NCBI RefSeq assembly: GCF_022869785.1
Contig: NZ_CP094997.1
Span: 5,885,001-5,949,000 of the forward strand
Source of the DNA: Dyadobacter chenwenxiniae
Lineage (GTDB): Bacteria > Bacteroidota > Bacteroidia > Cytophagales > Spirosomataceae
DNA: 64,000 bases
Direction of reading: 5' to 3'
Notes under the pieces: model-generated
Database searches by the model: none
Seen by the model: the letters and a program-made list of their open reading frames with translations, nothing else
Told to the model about the DNA's origin: nothing
Made by a program: the position numbers and the translations under genes
Shown here: positions 8,526 through 16,455 of the stretch, piece after piece
Layout of the letters: the number at the start of each line of letters is the position of its first letter
Position numbering within the stretch: the first letter of the stretch is position 1

Positions 8526-9956
8526 ATGAAAAAAAGAGATTTCCTCAAACTCACCGGATTAAGCAGCATCGGACTGCTGAATGCCGGTTACGCTAATGCC
8601 AGCCCACTCGAACAGACCCCGGAGGTTATTCCCTCCGCTCCGAAATTCAACATGAGCGGCTATGCAGCGCCAAAAATCGAAATCGTTCGCATGGGTTACA
8701 TTGGACTCGGCAACCGAGGCGGGGGTGCCATTCAGCGGATCAAAAAATTGGAAAATGTGCAGGTTAAGGCACTTTGTGATATCAGAACGGAAAAGGCGGA
8801 GCAAGCGAAAAAAACTTTTGAAGGCACGGAGCATAATCCAAAGGTTTATTCCGGAACGGCCGATGCCTGGAAGCAAATGTGCGACCAGGAAGATCTGGAC
8901 CTCATTTATATATGCACGCCCTGGAGCCTGCACGCGCCCATGGCCATTTACGCAATGGAGCGAGGCAAGCACGTAGCCGTCGAGATTCCCGCAGCTGTAA
9001 CGGTCGATGAATGCTGGCAATTGGTTCAGACTTCGGAGAAAACCAAGAAGCATTGTATGATGCTTGAAAACTGCTGTTATGATTTTTTTGAATTACTCAC
9101 CTTGAATATGGCCCGCCAAGGCTATTTCGGCGAAATTATCCACGCCGAGGGTGCTTATATACACGACATTTACGATTCATTTTTTGATAAATCCAAACGT
9201 TTCGATCTCTGGCGATTGAAAGAAAATCAGCGTAATGGAAATCTCTATCCAACCCACGGATTAGGGCCTGTGGCGCAGATTATGGACATCAACCGCGGCG
9301 ATAAGATGGATTATCTGGTCAGCATGGCCAGTAACGATTTCATGCTGCAGGCACGCGCCGAGAAGCTGGCCGCCGAAGATCCCGAGTTCAAACAATTTAA
9401 GGGCAAGAAATTCCGGGGGAATATGAACACGACCACGATCCGGACAGCAAAAGGAAAAACGATCATGCTGCAGCATGACGTAACTTCGCCCCGCGTTTAT
9501 TCGCGATTGCACGTGATCAGCGGCACAAAGGGATCAGCACAAAAATATCCATTGCCCGAAGCAGGGCCGGCTGGGAGCCCGGCTGGAAGCCCGGAAGGTC
9601 GTATTGCCCAGGGCCACGAATGGCTTAAAGAAGCCGAGTTCAAAGCATTGGAACAAAAATACCAGCCTGAAATTGTGAAAAGAATTGGCGAGCTCGCCAA
9701 GAAAGTTGGAGGCCACGGAGGCATGGACTTCCTGATGGACTGGCGACTGATCGACTGCCTGAGAAATGGCTTAGCGCTCGACCAGGACGTTTATGACGCA
9801 GCTTCGTGGAGTGTTATCGCACCTCTGAGCGAATGGTCTGTTGCGCACCGTTCCAATTCCATCGACATTCCCGATTTTACTGCCGGAGCCTGGAAAACCA
9901 ATAAACCCGTCGACATTGCGCTTTCGCAAGGAGGAAATACGGGTGTGAAATCTTAG
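8526..9956 (+). CDS. GH109-like Gfo/Idh/MocA-fold NAD-dependent glycosidase or oxidoreductase
   Basis: A 476-residue exported protein. A Tat-like leader KKRDFLKLTG begins at residue 2, though with Lys-Arg in place of the twin arginine. The Rossmann motif GLGNRGGG is near residue 60. The early GYIGLGNRG signature and the long body with PTHGLGPVAQIMDINRGD near residue 245 resemble GH109 NAD-dependent alpha-N-acetylgalactosaminidases. First gene of a likely five-gene operon (gaps 37, 12, 99 and 3 bp) with nagB, which supports amino-sugar glycan use. Substrate specificity is inferred; a plain oxidoreductase is the alternative. Confidence 0.85.
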   Translation: MKKRDFLKLTGLSSIGLLNAGYANASPLEQTPEVIPSAPKFNMSGYAAPKIEIVRMGYIGLGNRGGGAIQRIKKLENVQVKALCDIRTEKAEQAKKTFEGTEHNPKVYSGTADAWKQMCDQEDLDLIYICTPWSLHAPMAIYAMERGKHVAVEIPAAVTVDECWQLVQTSEKTKKHCMMLENCCYDFFELLTLNMARQGYFGEIIHAEGAYIHDIYDSFFDKSKRFDLWRLKENQRNGNLYPTHGLGPVAQIMDINRGDKMDYLVSMASNDFMLQARAEKLAAEDPEFKQFKGKKFRGNMNTTTIRTAKGKTIMLQHDVTSPRVYSRLHVISGTKGSAQKYPLPEAGPAGSPAGSPEGRIAQGHEWLKEAEFKALEQKYQPEIVKRIGELAKKVGGHGGMDFLMDWRLIDCLRNGLALDQDVYDAASWSVIAPLSEWSVAHRSNSIDIPDFTAGAWKTNKPVDIALSQGGNTGVKS

Positions 9957-9993
9957 TTTTTTGAGTTAAATAAAAGTCATAATCAGATTTGTA

Positions 9994-10743
9994 ATGAAAA
10001 TTGTCATTTCGGAGAATAAGCACGAATTGGGAGTAAAGGCTGCTGCGCTTGCCGCAGAACTGATCCGCAGAACCATCGCAGAAAAAGGTTCTGCAGACAT
10101 TATTCTTGCCACGGGAACCAGTCAGTTTCAAACTTTGGAACAATTAATAAAAGAAGAAAACATCGATTGGGGGAAGGTTACCATGTTCCACCTCGACGAA
10201 TTTATCGGCTTGCCGTTGGCCCATGCCGCCAGTTTCAGAAAGTATTTGAAAGAGCGCTTTCTGGATAAAGTTCCAGCATTAAAAGCCGTTTACCTCATCA
10301 ATGGTGAAGGCGTCATTCCCGAAGAAATCGCACATCTGAACGGCATTATCAGCCAGCATCCGATTGATGTGGCATTGGTAGGCATTGGTGAAAACGGACA
10401 TCTTGCATTCAATGATCCGCCTGCCGATTTTGAAAATGAAGACCCATATCATGTTGTAAATCTGGACGAGCCCTGCCGCATGCAACAAATGGGCGAAGGC
10501 TGGTTTGGCTCACTGGAAGAGGTCCCTTTGCAGGCGATCAGTATGACGGTGAGGCAGATCATGAAATCCAGGTATATCGTTTGCTCCGTGCCGGACGAGC
10601 GTAAAGCATTGGCTGTCAAAAATAGTTTGCTGGAAGAAGTGAGCAACATGTATCCAGCGAGTATTTTGCAGGAGCACGCGCAATGCACGTTTTTTCTGGA
10701 TAAAAACTCCGCATCCCTGTTATCAGAAAAAGTGGTCGCTTAA
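9994..10743 (+). CDS. nagB: glucosamine-6-phosphate deaminase
   Basis: A 249-residue cytoplasmic enzyme that converts glucosamine-6-phosphate to fructose-6-phosphate and ammonia. The family blocks are clear: LATGTSQF (phosphate loop) near residue 38, HLDEFIGLP at 66-74 with the general-base Asp, and GIGENGHLAFNDP at 130-142. Length matches the family. It lies 37 bp after the GH109-like gene and 12 bp before the hydrolase gene, so it is almost certainly co-transcribed. No nagA is in the window. Confidence 0.92.
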   Translation: MKIVISENKHELGVKAAALAAELIRRTIAEKGSADIILATGTSQFQTLEQLIKEENIDWGKVTMFHLDEFIGLPLAHAASFRKYLKERFLDKVPALKAVYLINGEGVIPEEIAHLNGIISQHPIDVALVGIGENGHLAFNDPPADFENEDPYHVVNLDEPCRMQQMGEGWFGSLEEVPLQAISMTVRQIMKSRYIVCSVPDERKALAVKNSLLEEVSNMYPASILQEHAQCTFFLDKNSASLLSEKVVA

Positions 10744-10755
10744 CTTAAAAATGAT

Positions 10756-12072
10756 ATGAAACCTGGAAATCCGACAGGCCAAAATGCAGACAACAACCGA
10801 CGGGAATTTCTGAAAACGTCATTGACTGCCATGGCCATTCCTTTTAGTTTTAATTTAGATGCAATATCAAATTCTGTCCCAATGGAAAATATGGTTTCTG
10901 AAAACGTTCAATTACCAGGAAAAAGCATCATTGGCGACTATGGGAACTGGGCAGCTTCGTTGCTGAAACCAGTCCCGCCGTTGTCTTTCAGGGACCCCGG
11001 ATGGAAAGATCTCGGCACCTGGAAAAAAGAAGCCTATGCCAAAGCACAGGAACTGATTGCCAGTCCGCCGAAATCGCCTTTACCAAAGGTTAATGTTGAT
11101 AAAAAGTACGTTTACGACGGTCTGGACATTGAAGAAATTTCCTGGCAATTGCCTTATGGGCACAAAACGCAGGCCGTTGTATTGAAGCCGCAAGGCGCAA
11201 CCAAGCCACTTCCCGCAATCCTTGGTTTGCACGATCACGCAGGGAAAAAGTATTTTGGATATCGTAAAATTGTCAAAACCTCCGATGACCAGCACCCGCT
11301 TTTGAAAGAGCACCAGGTAACGGATTATAGCGGACTGGCGTGGGCCAATGAAGTCGCGAAGCGCGGTTATGTGGTGCTTGTGCATGACGCATTCACATTT
11401 GGCAGCAGGCGCGTCAGATTTGAAGATGTGCAGGGGCTCAGCTGGGGTGAAGTAGACACGGCTGGCAAATCAGACCAGGACCCCGAGAAAAAAGAGAACA
11501 TTGAAGCCTATAACGAATGGTCAATTGCGCATGAGCATGTCATGTCCAAATCACTTTTTTGCGCCGGAACCACCTGGCCGGGCGTTTTTCTGGCAGAAGA
11601 TCAGATTGCGCTGGATATTTTGGAGCAGCGTAGCGACGTGGACCCGCAACGCATAGGGTGTGGCGGCTTGTCGGGCGGCGGTTTACGAACGGTTTATCTC
11701 GGCGGAATGGACGCGCGGATCAAATGTGCAGTTTGCGTCGGTTTCATGACCACGTGGACAGACTTGATATTGAACAAATCAGTGACCCACACCTGGATGA
11801 CTTACACGCCGCTTTTGCCCAATTATCTTGATTTTCCTGAAATCCTGGGACTGCGTGTGCCGTTGCCGACATTAGTCCAAAACAATAACCAGGATGAGCT
11901 TTACACGCTTCCTGAAATGAAAAAAGCAGATAAGGTTTTAGGCGATGTTTTTGCAAAAGCAGGAGCAAAGGACAAATATCTGGGCAAATTTTATGATGGA
12001 GAACACAAGTTCGATGCTGTAATGCAGAAGGATGCATTTGATTGGTTTGACAAGTGGCTTAAAAATAGCTGA
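10756..12072 (+). CDS. Tat-exported alpha/beta hydrolase (acetyl-xylan-esterase-like)
   Basis: A 438-residue protein with a twin-arginine leader NRREFLKTSL at about residues 14-23. The hydrolase fold is shown by GLHDHAGKKYF near residue 155 (oxyanion region), the nucleophile elbow GGLSGGG near 300 and a late His in DGEHKFD near 417. The family is often annotated as dienelactone hydrolase or acetyl xylan esterase (Abhydrolase_7). A deacetylase acting on the same glycan as its operon partners is plausible but not shown. Confidence 0.85.
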   Translation: MKPGNPTGQNADNNRREFLKTSLTAMAIPFSFNLDAISNSVPMENMVSENVQLPGKSIIGDYGNWAASLLKPVPPLSFRDPGWKDLGTWKKEAYAKAQELIASPPKSPLPKVNVDKKYVYDGLDIEEISWQLPYGHKTQAVVLKPQGATKPLPAILGLHDHAGKKYFGYRKIVKTSDDQHPLLKEHQVTDYSGLAWANEVAKRGYVVLVHDAFTFGSRRVRFEDVQGLSWGEVDTAGKSDQDPEKKENIEAYNEWSIAHEHVMSKSLFCAGTTWPGVFLAEDQIALDILEQRSDVDPQRIGCGGLSGGGLRTVYLGGMDARIKCAVCVGFMTTWTDLILNKSVTHTWMTYTPLLPNYLDFPEILGLRVPLPTLVQNNNQDELYTLPEMKKADKVLGDVFAKAGAKDKYLGKFYDGEHKFDAVMQKDAFDWFDKWLKNS

Positions 12073-12124
12073 TAGTAAGCATCCCATTTAGCATCGGGAT
12101 CATTTATAGAAAATACAAAAATTT

Positions 12125-12160
12125 GTTTACATTTACGGGCACGTGCCCGTAAATGTAAAC
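12125..12160. promoter_or_regulatory. perfect 36-bp palindrome before a Gfo/Idh gene
   Basis: The left arm GTTTACATTTACGGGCAC is followed directly by its exact reverse complement, giving an uninterrupted 18+18 bp palindrome centred on CACGTG. It ends 11 bp before the ATG at 12172 in the 99-bp gap between two operon genes. There is no downstream T-tract. It could be a high-affinity operator with a central CG (LacI/GalR style) or a hairpin that blocks the start of the downstream gene. Confidence 0.75.
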
Positions 12161-12171
12161 TTGTAACTATC

Positions 12172-13386
12172 ATGGCAGCTCAATCTTCTTCCCGCAGGCA
12201 TTTTATTGCAACAGGATTAACCGCAGCCGCAGGCCTGTCGGTAATCAACCATCCGCTCTTCGCAGCGCTGCCAAAAGCTGCCGACAAGATACGTCTGGGC
12301 ATTATTGGCACAGGTTCCCGGGGAGCTGGCTTGTGCACATTGATCAAGGAAATGCCTGAGATTGCATTGGTGGCATGTTGTGACACGATCCCTGAAAACC
12401 TGCAAAAAGGGTTAAGCCTGGCAGAAAAAGGAGCAAAAGGCTACTCCGATTATCGCAAATTGCTGGAAGACAAAAGCATTGACGCAGTGATTATTGCTAC
12501 GCCCCTTTATTTGCATTATCCCATGGCTGTTACGGCCATAGAAGCCGGAAAGCACATTTATCTTGAAAAATCAATGACTTATGACATTCCGCAAGCCATT
12601 GATCTGGTCAAAAAAGTGAATGATTCTAAGCTGGTTTTTCAAATTGGTTATCAGTATCGTTACTATGGTTTATATCACCGGGTTAAGGAAATTATAAAGG
12701 AAAACTGGCTGGGTAAGGTTACGCATTTTGAATGTCAGTATAACCGCAATTCCAACTGGCGCTTTCCGGTGAAAGATCCCAAAATGGAGCGTCAGATCAA
12801 CTGGAGAATGTATCGCGAATATTGCGGAGGCCCGCTTTCCGAGCTTTGCGCGCATGAAATTGATGTGGTGAATTATCTGGTCGACAGCCACCCGACAAAA
12901 GTCGTCGGCCTGGGAGGCATTAATTACTGGAAGGATGGGCGCGACACTTATGACAACATCCGGACAGTTTACGATTATCCGGGCGGCGTCAAGGCAAGCG
13001 TAACTTCTGTGCTTTCCAACGCATACAATGGTTACAGTATCAGGATTTTAGGAGACAAAGCAACGGTCGAGATCCTTCGCGACAAAGCATACATTTATGC
13101 CGAAACCACTAATAATGCCAAAGGAACTGTGGATGGTGTGACAGGTGCGACACTGGCGGTGACCACCCAGGGAAAAGGCGTAGAAGTAAGTTATGGAAAA
13201 CCTGGCGAGGAAAGTCTGGAACCGACAGTTTATGCATTGCAGGACTTCGTAACATGCATTAAGGATAAAAAGAAACCCATTTCAAATGTTGAGACCGGGC
13301 GCGACGGCTCCATAGCCATCCATATGGGCAATGCTGCGGCGGACACGGAGTCCGTGCAGATCTGGAAGCCTGAATATTCCGTCTGA
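12172..13386 (+). CDS. Tat-exported Gfo/Idh/MocA family oxidoreductase
   Basis: A 404-residue protein with a twin-arginine leader SSRRHFIATG at residues 5-14. The NAD(P)-binding motif GIIGTGSRGAG is near residue 42. The usual EKP motif appears as EKSMTYDI near 131, with Ser in place of Pro. The C-terminal half is the alpha/beta dimerisation domain, including GGPLSELCAHEIDVVNYL. It probably oxidises or epimerises a sugar in the periplasm. It starts 11 bp after the 36-bp palindrome and is followed 3 bp later by apbE. Confidence 0.88.
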   Translation: MAAQSSSRRHFIATGLTAAAGLSVINHPLFAALPKAADKIRLGIIGTGSRGAGLCTLIKEMPEIALVACCDTIPENLQKGLSLAEKGAKGYSDYRKLLEDKSIDAVIIATPLYLHYPMAVTAIEAGKHIYLEKSMTYDIPQAIDLVKKVNDSKLVFQIGYQYRYYGLYHRVKEIIKENWLGKVTHFECQYNRNSNWRFPVKDPKMERQINWRMYREYCGGPLSELCAHEIDVVNYLVDSHPTKVVGLGGINYWKDGRDTYDNIRTVYDYPGGVKASVTSVLSNAYNGYSIRILGDKATVEILRDKAYIYAETTNNAKGTVDGVTGATLAVTTQGKGVEVSYGKPGEESLEPTVYALQDFVTCIKDKKKPISNVETGRDGSIAIHMGNAAADTESVQIWKPEYSV

Positions 13387-13389
13387 GCC

Positions 13390-14424
13390 ATGCGGCTATT
13401 GCATTATATAAAAAACATTTTTGCAGGCTCGACCCTCTTGGTTTTGCCTGCTTTTTGCGTGATTAATCCGTCTGAAAAAAAGGACATCAGGCGCTTTCAA
13501 ATCGAAGGTCTGGCGCAGGGCACGACTTACGCGATCACTTATTACAGTGAATTTGAATCAGTAAAAAAGCCCCGGATCGACAGCATTTTCCGCCAACTCG
13601 ATCAGTCACTTTCTATTTATAATCCCCATTCCGTTATCAGTCAGTTTAATGAATCTGACGCTGGCGTTGCTATCGACGAGCATTTTTATAATGTTATCAA
13701 AAAGTCCCTGGAAATCCATCAGGAAACGAGCGGTGCATTTGACATAACCGTTTACCCGCTGGTGCGGGCTTGGGGGTTCGCAAATGAGCGGGTCAACATT
13801 ATGCCTGACTCTGCTGAAATTCAATCTTTATTGCCTTGCGTAGGATCTGAAAAGCTCCGTTTAAGCCGCGAGAGACTGGATAAGAAGATTCCCTGCGTAA
13901 AAATTGACGTCAATGGCATTGCGCAGGGTTACAGTGTGGATGTGATGGCTAATTTTCTGGAAGCCAATGGGATAGCAAATTATCTTGTTGAAATAGGTGG
14001 CGAAATCAGGGTTAAGGGAAAAAAATATCCTGACAACACCCCCATGTCTATCGGAATTGAAACGCCCTCGGAAAATGCATTTTCGGCAACGGGTATCAGG
14101 CAGGTTATTCAAGTCCCGGCTGGCGCAGTGACCACCTCGGGAAGTTACCGCAACTTTCGGAAGGTCGGCTCGGGCAGGATCTCACACATTATAGACCCGA
14201 AAACAGGCTATTCCGCACAGACCGAAATCATTAGTGCAACCGTCATTGCCGACAATGCAATCACCGCAGACGGATACGATAATGCATTGCTGCTCATTGG
14301 TTTACAGCGTTCTATGGAATTTTTGGAAAAGCATAAAGACCTGCATGCTTATTTTATTTATCAAAAGCCGGACGGCACTGTTGCCGACACCAGCACCGCC
14401 GGATTTACCCAGTTTCTTAAATGA
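13390..14424 (+). CDS. apbE: FAD:protein FMN transferase (ApbE family)
   Basis: A 344-residue envelope protein that covalently attaches FMN from FAD to Thr/Ser of target flavoproteins. Diagnostic blocks are FDITVYPLVRAWGF near residue 117, DVNGIAQGYSVD near 174, the glycine motif EIGGEIRVKG near 200, AVTTSGSYRNF near 247 and SHIIDPKTGY near 263. The N-terminus has a hydrophobic membrane segment. It lies 3 bp after the Gfo/Idh gene. ApbE enzymes usually serve NQR, RNF or urocanate-reductase-like proteins, and none of these is in the window, so its target is unclear. Confidence 0.92.
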   Translation: MRLLHYIKNIFAGSTLLVLPAFCVINPSEKKDIRRFQIEGLAQGTTYAITYYSEFESVKKPRIDSIFRQLDQSLSIYNPHSVISQFNESDAGVAIDEHFYNVIKKSLEIHQETSGAFDITVYPLVRAWGFANERVNIMPDSAEIQSLLPCVGSEKLRLSRERLDKKIPCVKIDVNGIAQGYSVDVMANFLEANGIANYLVEIGGEIRVKGKKYPDNTPMSIGIETPSENAFSATGIRQVIQVPAGAVTTSGSYRNFRKVGSGRISHIIDPKTGYSAQTEIISATVIADNAITADGYDNALLLIGLQRSMEFLEKHKDLHAYFIYQKPDGTVADTSTAGFTQFLK

Positions 14425-14436
14425 CAAGTCTTACAA

Positions 14437-15147
14437 TCACAACCCGATGCTTTTTAAAAAGCCTTCCCGGTAATTTTGCCCGATAGGAATCTCAGCTCCG
14501 TTTATGAAAACCCGATTTCCTTCAATATGGCTGATTTTGGCTTTATTAATAATGAAGGAGCGGTGAATGCGGAGAAACAATGTTGGCGGAAGCAATTCTT
14601 CGAAACCCGAAAAAGTCATGGCTGGCAAAAGCGTCTTTTGGCTTGTGACGATTTTGGTATAATTTCCGTTAGCCTCGGCATATAGCAGCTCGTCATGTAG
14701 GATTTTGTAGATCTTGTCGCCTGCTTTGATGAAAATGTAATCCGTAGCTTTGTCATTATTAACCTCCACAGCTATTTTTGGCGGTTCCTCCAAATGTTCC
14801 AGTGCCTTGTCGACAGCTATAATGAAGCGCTCCAGTGAAAATGGTTTGAGCAGATAATCGCAGGCGGCCAGGTCAAAAGCATCCACAGCGTGTTCCTTGT
14901 AAGCGGTTGTAAAGATGACCTGGGGCTGCTTTTTGAGTGTTTTCAAAAATGCAATTCCATCCATTACCGGCATATTAATGTCCAGAAACAGGATGTCGAC
15001 CTTTATTTGCTGCATAACTGCCTTCGCCTGCAATGCATTGCCGCATAAACCAATCACTTCCAGGTTATCCAGATGGCCACAATAGGTTTTAAGGATATCC
15101 CTCGCAATAGGCTCGTCGTCAACGATAAGGCAATTGAATTTTTGCAT
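14437..15147 (-). CDS. LytTR-type response regulator
   Basis: A 236-residue protein. The receiver domain is residues 1-120 with acidic D10/D11, phospho-acceptor D56 in FLDINMP, and a KPF motif near 102. A LytTR DNA-binding domain fills about 135-236, with FLRIHRSFIINKAKI near 192. Its gene follows the partner kinase gene by 22 bp on the same strand. The pair is divergent from the outer-membrane receptor at 16456, a possible target. Confidence 0.93.
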   Translation of the reverse strand: MQKFNCLIVDDEPIARDILKTYCGHLDNLEVIGLCGNALQAKAVMQQIKVDILFLDINMPVMDGIAFLKTLKKQPQVIFTTAYKEHAVDAFDLAACDYLLKPFSLERFIIAVDKALEHLEEPPKIAVEVNNDKATDYIFIKAGDKIYKILHDELLYAEANGNYTKIVTSQKTLLPAMTFSGFEELLPPTLFLRIHRSFIINKAKISHIEGNRVFINGAEIPIGQNYREGFLKSIGL

Positions 15148-15169
15148 AAACAGGTTTGCTAATCGGTAT

Positions 15170-16210
15170 TTACTTGACTTTCAGCCTCAAAACGACTTGG
15201 TAAACATTCGGATTATTTTTTATAACAAGCTCGTGCTCATCAGGATAAAGCAATTCCAGTCGCTTATTTACGCTCCCAAGCCCGAATCCGCTGTGTTTTT
15301 CAACCGCTGAAATTTCTTTTTCCCGCTTATCATGGGAATTTCTGATTGAAAAAAGGATCAGGTCTTCCCATGTTTTTAATTCAATCGAAATAAAGATCTT
15401 TTCATCGGCTGTGTTTTTGGAATGCTTGAATGCATTTTCAATAAACACGATAAGCAGCATCGGGGCGATCTTGATTTCGGAGCTTGTGATCTCCTCAAAA
15501 CTGGTGGTTAATACGAGCCTGTCGCCAATCCGGATTTTTTCAAATTCAATGTAATTATGAATGTAAACAAGCTCATCCTTGAGCGGAACAAAAACCTCAT
15601 TGGCTTCATAAACAGAATATCTCAGCAGGTCCGAAAGCTTCAAAAGCAGAGGCGGAATGCGCTCGTGCTGCGTGAGCGACAAGCCATATAAATTATTCAG
15701 GGTGTTAAACAAAAAATGTGGACTGAGCTGCGATTGGAGCAAATGCAGCTCACTTTTGCTGTGTTCCGCCGCGGCCCGGGCTTCTTTCAACTGATTTTGC
15801 GTAACGCTGCGGCCTAGTTTAATGAGCATTCCCAACGCCAAACCACTCAGCAAAAAAGGAACCCAATATAAAAGCAGATTCAACGGCCCATAATCCTCAT
15901 TAAGATATTCTGCGTGTACAAACACGAATACAATGCTGCCAAATGTGATGACAGACAGCGTGATAAGCACTTCATTAGAGATTGTTTTATATTTCAAAGC
16001 CCACAATTCCCCAAAATGCCTGCCCAGGAAAATGCAAATAATCAGGCATCCAGTCGCCGCGGCAGCCACAGCTTCGTCGTTATTGGTGCCAACAGCATTG
16101 GCAAAAGAATCAATGGCCAGCCAGATGGGCACGGCTGCAATGGCCGCCAGTATATAGTAAATGTTGATGCGTACGAATTGTATGAGTTGATTCTCCGCTA
16201 ACTGCTTCAT
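15170..16210 (-). CDS. LytS-like sensor histidine kinase
   Basis: A 346-residue membrane kinase. Four hydrophobic segments lie at about 15-36, 47-63, 81-99 and 110-130, then a short coiled coil. The His_kinase domain (PF06580 type) has QLSPHFLFNTLNN with H165, and the ATP-binding N box IENAFKHS near 270. The C-terminal G box is GFGLGSVNKRLELLYP. No extracytoplasmic sensor domain is visible, so the membrane segments themselves or a partner may sense the signal. First gene of a two-gene operon with the LytTR regulator. Confidence 0.93.
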   Translation of the reverse strand: MKQLAENQLIQFVRINIYYILAAIAAVPIWLAIDSFANAVGTNNDEAVAAAATGCLIICIFLGRHFGELWALKYKTISNEVLITLSVITFGSIVFVFVHAEYLNEDYGPLNLLLYWVPFLLSGLALGMLIKLGRSVTQNQLKEARAAAEHSKSELHLLQSQLSPHFLFNTLNNLYGLSLTQHERIPPLLLKLSDLLRYSVYEANEVFVPLKDELVYIHNYIEFEKIRIGDRLVLTTSFEEITSSEIKIAPMLLIVFIENAFKHSKNTADEKIFISIELKTWEDLILFSIRNSHDKREKEISAVEKHSGFGLGSVNKRLELLYPDEHELVIKNNPNVYQVVLRLKVK

Positions 16211-16455
16211 GGCCCGCTCCGTTTATACATTAAAGATGATGCAAATGTGCTTAACCACCATAATTTAATAGAGTATTCCGGTCAGACAATGCCGCGCTCC
16301 TGACGAAAAGCACATTCGTCTGGTCGAAAAGGTTGGACACGGTAAAAATCCGTTCTGTCAGCAGAAAGCCTTAGTCCGACAGCCATGTTTTCATTCAAAT
16401 GATGCTACCTCAATATTTGAGCCATCAAAATGGATTAGCCATAAAATCTGAAAAC

